Shown here in pieces: positions 15,760 through 22,293 of a stretch of DNA of 39,917 bases. Below the pieces are notes generated by a model. That model was not told the origin of the DNA and did not search any database. It was given only the letters and a program-made list of their open reading frames with translations. The stretch covers positions 1-39,917 of the forward strand of contig DATBPY010000148.1 of the NCBI GenBank assembly GCA_036561085.1, read 5' to 3'. Position 1 is the first letter of the stretch. The number at the start of each line of letters is the position of its first letter. The position numbers were made by a program, and so were the translations under genes. The stretch comes from CAILHX01 sp036561085. Its GTDB lineage: Bacteria > Pseudomonadota > Gammaproteobacteria > Burkholderiales > Methylophilaceae.

Positions 15760-15795
15760 TCATTTTATAGCTAGATAGTGCTAAATTACTATGCT

Positions 15796-16842
15796 TTAAG
15801 GTGCAACAGCAGAGCCGTCCTTACCTTTTAAGTTTGCGCTCCAGTGGTCATGAATCTGCTTAACAGCACTGTCAGGCAATGGAACGTAGTCCAGATTCTC
15901 AGCCATCTTGTCGCCTTCGCTAAAGCCGAAGTTGAAGAACTTGAGCACTTCTTTACCGGAAGCAGGATTGTCTTGAACCTTGTGCATCAGGATAAAGGTT
16001 GCAGCTGCAATCGGCCAGGACTCTTTACCCGGTTCGTTAGTGAGGATTTCGTAAAAGCCAGGTGCTTTAGCCCAATCTGCGTACTTAGCTGCAGCTTGGA
16101 AAGATGCCAAACCAGGTTTAACGAACTCGCCGTCTTTGTTCTGCATCAAAACATAAGTCATGCCGTTTTGTTTGGCGTAGGCAAATTCTACATAGCCAAT
16201 GGAACCCTTAACGCGTTGTACGTAAGAAGCAACACCTTCGTTACCTTTGCCGCCTATACCTGCCGGCCAGGAAATGGAAGTGTCGGCACCTACCTTGGTT
16301 TTCCATTCTTCGCTCACCTTGGACAGGTAGTTAGCGAAGTTGAAGGTGGTACCGGAGCCGTCGGAACGATGTACCACAGTGATGCTGATCGCAGGTAGTG
16401 CAGTAGTGGGGTTCAGTGCCTTGATTGCAGGATCGTCCCATTTGGTGATCTTCTTCAGGAAGATGTTAGCCAGCACTTCACCATTCAGACGCAGTTTGCC
16501 GGAGGTTACGCCTTCGATATTAACCACTGGAACTATCCCGCCCACAACGGCTGGAAATTGCATCAGGCCGTTTTTCTCTAACTCATCCGCCATAAGCGGC
16601 TTGTCGGAAGCACCGAAATCAACAGTCTTGCTTTCAATTTGCTTGATCCCGCCACCGGAACCTATGGATTGGTAGTTCAGCTTTACGCCGGTTTTGGCGT
16701 TATAAGCTTCAGCCCATTTGGCATAGATAGGGTAAGGGAAGGTTGCGCCTGCACCGGTGATTTCAACGGCATTGGCATTCATTGCAAAAGCTAGACCGGT
16801 CATTGCAACGACACCGGAGAGCACACGTACGATATTTCGCAT
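15796..16842 (-). CDS. pstS: periplasmic phosphate-binding protein PstS
   Basis: PstS captures phosphate in the periplasm and delivers it to PstCAB. The 348-residue precursor has a signal peptide (residues 1-25, ending NANA) and the mature family start EITGAGATFPYPIYAKWAEAY. Phosphate-contacting segments include SIGSGGGIKQIESKTVDFGASDKP and HRSDGSGTTFNFANYLSKVS. AGGAG lies 9 nt upstream of the ATG. It is the first gene of pstSCAB and is preceded by a Pho-box with a -10 element at the expected place, so phosphate-limitation control is well supported. Confidence 0.97.
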   Translation of the reverse strand: MRNIVRVLSGVVAMTGLAFAMNANAVEITGAGATFPYPIYAKWAEAYNAKTGVKLNYQSIGSGGGIKQIESKTVDFGASDKPLMADELEKNGLMQFPAVVGGIVPVVNIEGVTSGKLRLNGEVLANIFLKKITKWDDPAIKALNPTTALPAISITVVHRSDGSGTTFNFANYLSKVSEEWKTKVGADTSISWPAGIGGKGNEGVASYVQRVKGSIGYVEFAYAKQNGMTYVLMQNKDGEFVKPGLASFQAAAKYADWAKAPGFYEILTNEPGKESWPIAAATFILMHKVQDNPASGKEVLKFFNFGFSEGDKMAENLDYVPLPDSAVKQIHDHWSANLKGKDGSAVAP

Positions 16843-16876
16843 TTAGAATAACTCCTACTGGTTTTAGATGTCATGC

Positions 16877-16909
16877 ATGCTATTCCTCAATTATGACATT
16901 TTTGTGAAA
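16877..16909 (-). promoter_or_regulatory. Pho-box promoter of pstS
   Basis: On the minus strand TTTCACA-AAAA-TGTCATA (16909-16892) has the 7-4-7 layout, with 5/7 and 7/7 matches to TGTCATA. After 9 bp comes TAGCAT (16882-16877), a 4/6 -10 hexamer. pstS is a core member of the Pho regulon, so this site serves as the reference for the weaker ones in this window. Confidence 0.75.
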
Positions 16910-16980
16910 ATTTCTCAGAAGGGTTAAGTGAGAGATTATATTCAAGGGTTCCCTTAGCCTTAGAACAGGCAGGCACAGAC

Positions 16981-16989
16981 TGGTATAAT
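16981..16989 (+). promoter_or_regulatory. extended -10 promoter of prfB
   Basis: TGGTATAAT is an extended -10 with a perfect TATAAT (16984-16989); the -35 is weak (TTAGAA at 16960-16965, 18-bp spacer). It lies 30 bp before the prfB start, in the region shared with the divergent pstS promoter. TATAATCGC recurs upstream of dgkA and the chemoreceptor gene. Confidence 0.6.
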
Positions 16990-17018
16990 CGCTTTTTTTG
17001 AATCTGACCGGAATAGTC

Positions 17019-18123
17019 ATGGAAGCCGAACACCTGAATGCCATCGCCCATCATCTGCAAGATATGCAGACGCGTAGTGCCGATTTACGGAGGTATCTTT
17101 GACTTCGACGGCAAACAAGAACGCCTGATTGAAGTCAATCAACTCGCAGAAGATCCTGCGATCTGGAATGATGCGGAAAAAGCCCAGAATCTGGGACGCG
17201 AGAAAAAATCGCTGGAAGCCGTAGTGCTTACTTTGCAAAACGTCGCCAATGGCCTGAAAGATGCGCAAGAGTTGTTCGAAATGGCGCGTGAAGAGAATGA
17301 CGACGACACCTTGTTGGCCATCAAGTCCGATGCGGAGCTTATAGAGAAAGAAGTGGCACATCTGGAATTCCGCCGCATGTTTTCCAATGCCATGGATCCC
17401 AACAATTGTTTTATGGAATTCCAATCGGGTAGCGGCGGTACCGAAGCGCAGGACTGGGCGGGTATGTTATTCCGTATGTATTTACGCTACTGCGAACGCA
17501 AAGGTTTTGCAGTAGAAGTACTGGAAGAAACCGAGGGCGATATTGCCGGCATCAAAGGCGCATCCATAAAAGTTTCGGGAGATTATGCCTACGGTACTTT
17601 GCGTACCGAAAGCGGCGTGCACCGCCTGGTGCGTAAATCGCCGTTCGATTCTAATGCCAAACGCCATACCTCATTTGCCAGTGTGCAGGTTTTTCCCGAG
17701 GTAGATGATTCCATAGAGGTAGATATCAACCCTGCCGACCTGCGCATAGATACCTATCGCGCTTCCGGTGCAGGGGGCCAGCACATCAATAAAACCGATT
17801 CTGCGGTGCGTATCACCCATCTTCCCACCAATACCGTGGTGCAATGCCAGAACGACCGTTCACAGCACCGCAACCGCGCTGAAGCCATGGCAATGTTGAA
17901 AGCGCAGTTATATGCGTTAGAGTTACGCAAACGCAACGAAGAAAAACAAGCCTTGGAAGATGCCAAAACGGATATCGGGTGGGGACACCAGATTCGCAGT
18001 TATGTACTGGACCAGTCGCGCATCAAAGATCTGCGCACCAGTGTCGAGATCGGTAATACACAAGCGGTGCTGGACGGCGATCTTGACCCGTTCATCAGCG
18101 AGAGTTTGAAACAAGGGGTTTAA
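17019..18123 (+). CDS. prfB: peptide chain release factor 2 (programmed +1 frameshift)
   Basis: RF2 terminates translation at UGA and UAA. Translation starts at ATG 17019 and reads 27 codons (ending ADLRRYL) to an in-frame TGA at 17100-17102. A +1 shift on CTT (17097-17099) continues at GAC 17101 as DFDGKQERLIEV. The joined product is 367 residues, close to the E. coli protein. The codon-recognition SPF (VRKSPFDSN) and the catalytic GGQ (ASGAGGQHINKTDSAVRITH) are intact. As in other bacteria, the internal stop lets RF2 level set its own synthesis. The gene is followed one base later by lysS, the widely conserved prfB-lysS pair. Confidence 0.97.
17088..17103 (+). other. prfB programmed +1 frameshift site
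   Basis: The codons CGG AGG TAT CTT TGA C contain an internal Shine-Dalgarno-like GGAGG just upstream of the slippery CTT and the UGA stop followed by C. This matches the classic RF2 autoregulatory signal apart from CGG AGG in place of AGG GGG. Confidence 0.95.
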
Positions 18124-18124
18124 A

Positions 18125-19630
18125 TTGAACGAGCAACCGGAACAAACAACAGTACAAGACGAGAATCATGTCATCGCCGAGCGTCGCGAAAAGCTAAAAG
18201 CAATACGTGAACAGGGCGTGGCTTTTCCCAATGACTTCAATCGCACGCATCTGGCGGGCGATCTGCATGCCGCCCATGCCGAAAAAAGCGGCGAAGAACT
18301 GGAAGTGCAACATATCCAGGTCGCCGTTGCAGGCCGCATGATGTTAAAGCGTGTGATGGGCAAAGCCAGTTTTGCTACCTTGCAGGACGTGAGCGGCCGC
18401 ATCCAGTTATTCATTTCCAAAGAAGCCATAGGCGAAGAACTCTACGACGCTTTCAAAAAATGGGATATGGGCGACATTCTGGGTGCCGAAGGTGTGCTGT
18501 TCAAAACTAAAACCGGTGAGTTATCGGTGAAAGTGGACAAGTTGCGCCTGCTATCCAAATCTTTGCGTCCGATGCCGGAGAAGTTTCACGGTTTGAGCGA
18601 CCAGGAAACCAAGTATCGCCAGCGTTATGTAGATCTGATGATGAGCGAGGAAACGCGTAATACCTTTATCGCGCGCAGCAAAATGGTCGCGGCGATCAGA
18701 GCGTTTATGTTACAGAATGCTTTTCTGGAAGTGGAAACACCCATGTTGCATGCCATCCCGGGAGGCGCTGCTGCCAAACCTTTTATGACGCATCACAACG
18801 CGCTGGATATGCAGATGTTCTTGCGCATCGCGCCGGAACTCTTCCTGAAGCGCCTGGTGGTCGGTGGTTTCGAGCGCGTGTTCGAGATCAACCGTAACTT
18901 CCGTAATGAAGGCTTGAGCGTACGGCATAACCCAGAATTCACCATGATGGAGTTCTATGCTGCCTATACCGATTATCAGTGGCTGATGGATTTTACCGAG
19001 CAGTGCATACGTACTGCGGCTATTGCCGCGCAGGGTACCGCGACAGTGGTTTATCAGGGGCGCGAAGTCGATCTGGCCAAGCCGTTCCAACGCCTTACTA
19101 TCACTGGTGCCATTCAAAAATATGCGCGGCATTACAATGCCGCGCAGCTTGAAGATGTGACTTTCATCAAGACCGAACTAAAAAAATTCGGTGTCGAGCC
19201 GCTGGCTCACGCAGGTTTAGGTGCATTGCAACTGGCATTATTCGAAGAAACCGCCGAATCTCAATTATGGGAGCCGACTTACATCATTGACTACCCGGTC
19301 GAAGTGTCGCCGCTTGCGCGTGCCTCGGATGCGCATCCCGGCATTACCGAGCGTTTTGAGTTATTCATCACCGGACGGGAGATCGCCAACGGTTTTTCCG
19401 AGTTGAACGATCCGGAAGACCAGGCTGAGCGTTTCCGCAAACAAGTAGAAGCCAAAGATGCGGGCGACCAGGAAGCCATGCATTACGATGCCGATTATAT
19501 TCGCGCATTGGAGTACGGCATGCCGCCAGCAGGTGGTTGCGGTATCGGCATAGACCGATTGGTGATGTTGTTGACGGATTCCCCCAGTATTCGCGACGTG
19601 ATCCTGTTTCCGCAGATGCGCCCTGAATAG
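18125..19630 (+). CDS. lysS: lysyl-tRNA synthetase (class II)
   Basis: LysS charges tRNA-Lys with lysine. The 501-residue protein has an N-terminal OB-fold anticodon-binding domain (about residues 60-145, VAGRMMLKRVMGKASFATLQ) and a class II catalytic core. The core includes motif 2 FERVFEINRNFRNEG, the lysine-binding region FITGREIANGFSELNDPEDQ and motif 3 GGCGIGIDRLVMLLTDSP. The start is an unusual TTG at 18125, one base after the prfB stop. AAGGGG (18113-18118) is 6 nt upstream, and the length matches homologues, whose N-terminus also reads (N/S)EQ. No in-frame ATG or GTG is nearby. Two hairpins follow the stop codon. Confidence 0.95.
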   Translation: MNEQPEQTTVQDENHVIAERREKLKAIREQGVAFPNDFNRTHLAGDLHAAHAEKSGEELEVQHIQVAVAGRMMLKRVMGKASFATLQDVSGRIQLFISKEAIGEELYDAFKKWDMGDILGAEGVLFKTKTGELSVKVDKLRLLSKSLRPMPEKFHGLSDQETKYRQRYVDLMMSEETRNTFIARSKMVAAIRAFMLQNAFLEVETPMLHAIPGGAAAKPFMTHHNALDMQMFLRIAPELFLKRLVVGGFERVFEINRNFRNEGLSVRHNPEFTMMEFYAAYTDYQWLMDFTEQCIRTAAIAAQGTATVVYQGREVDLAKPFQRLTITGAIQKYARHYNAAQLEDVTFIKTELKKFGVEPLAHAGLGALQLALFEETAESQLWEPTYIIDYPVEVSPLARASDAHPGITERFELFITGREIANGFSELNDPEDQAERFRKQVEAKDAGDQEAMHYDADYIRALEYGMPPAGGCGIGIDRLVMLLTDSPSIRDVILFPQMRPE

Positions 19631-19635
19631 TATTG

Positions 19636-19658
19636 TTACTGCGCTTCAGGCGCAGTAA
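19636..19658 (+). terminator. hairpin just after lysS
   Basis: TTACTGCGC (19636-19644) pairs with GCGCAGTAA (19650-19658) around a 5-nt loop, 5 nt past the lysS stop. No U-run follows, so it may protect the mRNA end or assist termination together with the next palindrome. Confidence 0.45.
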
Positions 19659-19680
19659 TCGGTTGTACAAGTCCTAAAAA

Positions 19681-19720
19681 TTTTGGCGAGGTGTTGCATT
19701 CTTGCAACACCTCGCCAAAA
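19681..19720. terminator. 40-nt perfect palindromic stem-loop upstream of the porin
   Basis: An 18-bp perfect stem with a 4-nt TTCT loop (arms 19681-19698 and 19703-19720; core GGCGAGGTGTTGCA). The U-run lies on the left side for plus-strand reading; on the minus strand the stem is followed by TTTTT. It ends 10 bp before the porin Pho-box and probably insulates the porin promoter from lysS read-through. Confidence 0.65.
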
Positions 19721-19730
19721 CATATTCTGC

Positions 19731-19763
19731 TGTCATCTAGTTGTCATATTACCCCCCCAGAAT
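19731..19763 (+). promoter_or_regulatory. strong Pho-box promoter of the porin gene
   Basis: TGTCATC-TAGT-TGTCATA (19731-19748) matches the PhoB direct-repeat consensus in 6/7 and 7/7 positions with the exact 4-bp spacer. After 9 bp comes CAGAAT (19758-19763), a 4/6 -10 hexamer. The porin ATG is at 19819, with AGGGGG at 19806-19811. Confidence 0.8.
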
Positions 19764-19818
19764 GCCACGCATGCGAAACAGTTCGCTAGTCCATTCTTTA
19801 TACTTAGGGGGTAACAAA

Positions 19819-21294
19819 ATGCAATTCACTACCAAGCCACGCTTAATCGCGGTAGCTGTGACCAGCTTGTTTCTGCTGGGCATGACCACTGTCGCCAAGG
19901 CCGACTCGACCGACGATCTGTTGAGAAAGCTGCACGACAAGGGCATCTTGAATGATCAGGAATACAACGATTTCAATTCGACCCGCGATACGGAACAAGC
20001 AAAAAATGCTAGTGACAAAGCTAGCTGGAACAAGGGCAAGATCAAGATCGGTAGCTTTATCGATAACGCTACCATCTACGGCGATATCCGTGTCCGCTAC
20101 GAACACCGCGATGGTGAAGACGATGCTATTGTCCAAAATTCTGAAAATCGTGATCGTGGTCGCTACAAGATCACTCTGGGTATCAAGACTGAAGCCGCCA
20201 ACTTCTTCTACAGTGACCTTGCATTGGCTATGGGTGCCAATGGTCGTTCGGACAATGCCACTTTCGGTGGTACTAACGCAGCTGCCGGTGCGGATAACAA
20301 ACAAGCATTGTTTGTGAAACGTGCCTTGATTGGTTGGCATGGGGTTGATTGGCTTACCGTTGAAGCCGGTCGCGTGTCAAACCCGCTCTACACGACTGAA
20401 ATGGTGTGGGACAAAGACTTGAACATGGAAGGTTTGACGGAACAGCTCTCATATACTGTAGGTAATACAGAGCTGTTTGGTAACTTTGGACAGTCTCTGT
20501 ATAACGGCGATGCGACAAACTTTGCCGGTCCTGGCACTACTACAGATACGCCTGATGCCTTCTTATTCGCGTGGCAGGCCGGTGCTAAGGTCAAGCTGAG
20601 CGATCAGTTATCTGCTAAAGCTGCTTTAACGCTTTACACGTATACGCACGATAAGAATGCAGTATCAGGAGGTGCGGTTTCGACAAACAGAGTATTTTCG
20701 CCGGGGATAGGTAATGGGGCAATAACTACGGGTACTACTGTAGGTGCGAACCTGGGGGCGATCAATGATTTGATGCCTCTTGAAATTCCGTTTGAGCTGA
20801 ACTACAAAGCATCCAATACCTATACTGTTTCGGGTTTCGGTGATTTCGTCAAGAACCTTGATGGTGATGATCGTAAAAATGCAGCATGTACTGCTGGTGT
20901 TGTTGCAAGCTATAACGCTGCAACCAGGACTGCCGTCTGTAACGCCGGAACGGATGATATTGCATGGATGTTGGGCGCAGGTTTGAAGTATGCTCAAGGA
21001 AAAGAAGCTGCTGCAGGCGACTGGCAAGCCAGGATCTGGTGGCAAGATGTCGGCATCTACTCACTTGACCCGAATACCGTGGATTCCGATTTCATGGATT
21101 CGCGCTTGAATATGCAAGGTGTTGTCTTCAAAGCGCAATACAATGTCGAAGATAACGTCTTCTTTAACATCGCCGCAGGTCATGGTAGCCGTAAGAACAA
21201 GAGTCTGTCCGCCACCACGACCGCCGGTAACGACCTTAATATCAACATCGACGACTACAATCTGTATCAAATGGACCTGACCTACAAGTTTTAA
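19819..21294 (+). CDS. outer-membrane porin, probably phosphate-starvation induced
   Basis: A 491-residue beta-barrel porin. It has a signal peptide (residues 1-28, ending VAKA), then a short helical stretch LLRKLHDKGILNDQEYNDF of the kind found before OprO/OprP-type barrels, and alternating amphipathic strands (IYGDIRVRYEHRDG, GRYKITLGIKTEA, WLTVEAGRVSNPLYTTEMVW). It ends YQMDLTYKF, with the C-terminal Phe used for barrel insertion. Two cysteines about 20 residues apart in a loop region (AACTAG and TAVCNAG) could form a disulfide. An upstream in-frame ATG has no role: AGGGGG precedes the ATG at 19819. The near-consensus Pho-box suggests anion or phosphate uptake, but selectivity cannot be read from sequence. 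A strong terminator follows. Confidence 0.85.
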   Translation: MQFTTKPRLIAVAVTSLFLLGMTTVAKADSTDDLLRKLHDKGILNDQEYNDFNSTRDTEQAKNASDKASWNKGKIKIGSFIDNATIYGDIRVRYEHRDGEDDAIVQNSENRDRGRYKITLGIKTEAANFFYSDLALAMGANGRSDNATFGGTNAAAGADNKQALFVKRALIGWHGVDWLTVEAGRVSNPLYTTEMVWDKDLNMEGLTEQLSYTVGNTELFGNFGQSLYNGDATNFAGPGTTTDTPDAFLFAWQAGAKVKLSDQLSAKAALTLYTYTHDKNAVSGGAVSTNRVFSPGIGNGAITTGTTVGANLGAINDLMPLEIPFELNYKASNTYTVSGFGDFVKNLDGDDRKNAACTAGVVASYNAATRTAVCNAGTDDIAWMLGAGLKYAQGKEAAAGDWQARIWWQDVGIYSLDPNTVDSDFMDSRLNMQGVVFKAQYNVEDNVFFNIAAGHGSRKNKSLSATTTAGNDLNINIDDYNLYQMDLTYKF

Positions 21295-21344
21295 TAACCG
21301 GTCATCCTAAGTATCTCCAAAGCACAGTTTTCACCGTGCAACCT

Positions 21345-21376
21345 AAAAAGCCCGCTCTTGTAGCGGGCTTTTTTTT
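21345..21376 (+). terminator. rho-independent terminator after the porin
   Basis: AAAAAGCCCGC and GCGGGCTTTTT form a stem around a 7-nt loop (TCTTGTA), followed by an 8-T run ending at 21376. Textbook intrinsic terminator, about 50 bp past the porin stop. Confidence 0.93.
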
Positions 21377-21397
21377 GTCGCTAAAGCTTCATGCGTT

Positions 21398-21430
21398 TTT
21401 AACTTTTCTGTAACTTGCCCCAGCTAAATT
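21398..21430 (+). promoter_or_regulatory. weak Pho-box-like promoter of the acyltransferase gene
   Basis: TTTAACT-TTTC-TGTAACT (21398-21415) keeps the 7-4-7 spacing, but the half-sites match TGTCATA in only 3/7 and 4/7 positions. TAAATT (21425-21430), a 4/6 -10 hexamer, follows after 9 bp. It is credible mainly because the geometry equals that at pstS and the porin. Confidence 0.35.
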
Positions 21431-21461
21431 GCAAACATATTGTTAGAGAAAGGGCACAAGT

Positions 21462-22211
21462 ATGTTGCAACAAATTTCCCAGGTTGCCTTACAGCATGAA
21501 AAACCATCGCTTTATTTCAGTTTTGCCAGATCTCCTGGCGAAGTCGCCGAAGCGCAAAAATTGCGTTACAAGGTATTTGCTGAAGAAATGGGCGCACAGC
21601 TTGACGGTCACGACGGCCTAGATAAAGACGGTTTCGACGCATTTTGCGAACACTTACTGGTGCGCGATTCAGATAGCGGCGAAGTGGTTGGTACTTATCG
21701 CATCATGGATCCCTACATGGCGAATGAGGCAGGTGGTTACTACTCTGCTGGAGAGTTCGACCTGTCACGCTTGATGCATTTATCGCCGTCCATGGTGGAA
21801 GTCGGTCGTTCCTGCGTACATCCGGATTATCGCTGCGGCTCGACCATCAGCCTTTTATGGGCAGGTTTAGCCAAGTACATGTTGACACACAAGTATGAGT
21901 ATCTGATCGGTTGCGCCAGCATGGGCATGGCAGATGGCGGACATCAGGCAGCGAGTCTGTACCGTAGTATCAAGGAGAAATATCTGGCTCCGTTGGAATA
22001 TCGCGTGTTCCCGCACTGCCCATTACCTTTGGAAGCGCTTCAACAAGATGTGATGACGGCCTGCCCACCCCTGCTGAAAGGCTATTTGCGCTTAGGTGCT
22101 TATATTTGCGGAGACCCGCATTGGGATGCTGATTTTAATACAGCGGATTTTCTGGTGATGTTGCCGATCTCACGTATGAACCCGCGTTATGCAGAGCATT
22201 TCATGAAGTAA
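21462..22211 (+). CDS. OlsB-like GNAT-fold N-acyltransferase
   Basis: A 249-residue protein of the GNAT/autoinducer-synthase fold that includes ornithine N-acyltransferase OlsB. Recognisable family blocks are LRYKVFAEEMGAQ (about residues 37-49), DAFCEHLLVRD, VVGTYRIM, SAGEFDLSRL, VEVGRSCVHPDYR and the C-terminal GAYICGDPHWDADFNTADFL. OlsB transfers a 3-hydroxy-fatty acyl chain from ACP to ornithine, making lyso-ornithine lipid; a second acyltransferase (OlsA) would be needed and is not in this window. Related proteins acylate other amino acids, so the substrate is open. AAAGGG precedes the ATG. It stands alone between two terminators, behind a weak Pho-box-like element, consistent with phosphorus-free lipid synthesis. 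Confidence 0.78.
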   Translation: MLQQISQVALQHEKPSLYFSFARSPGEVAEAQKLRYKVFAEEMGAQLDGHDGLDKDGFDAFCEHLLVRDSDSGEVVGTYRIMDPYMANEAGGYYSAGEFDLSRLMHLSPSMVEVGRSCVHPDYRCGSTISLLWAGLAKYMLTHKYEYLIGCASMGMADGGHQAASLYRSIKEKYLAPLEYRVFPHCPLPLEALQQDVMTACPPLLKGYLRLGAYICGDPHWDADFNTADFLVMLPISRMNPRYAEHFMK

Positions 22212-22243
22212 ATCAGCACGCATCGTTTTCGCCTCCCCCCTCG

Positions 22244-22268
22244 CCCGCTTTATAGCGGGTATTTTTTT
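22244..22268 (+). terminator. rho-independent terminator after the acyltransferase
   Basis: CCCGC-TTTATA-GCGGG followed by TATTTTTTT (22260-22268). A short GC stem with a U-run, about 33 bp past the stop codon and between the convergent acyltransferase and sthA genes. Confidence 0.8.
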
Positions 22269-22293
22269 GGGGGCTAATTTGATACGGGGAAGG

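Noticed and set aside
15844..16398. 184-codon open frame antisense to pstS
   Set aside because: Shadow of pstS codons without any recognisable protein feature.
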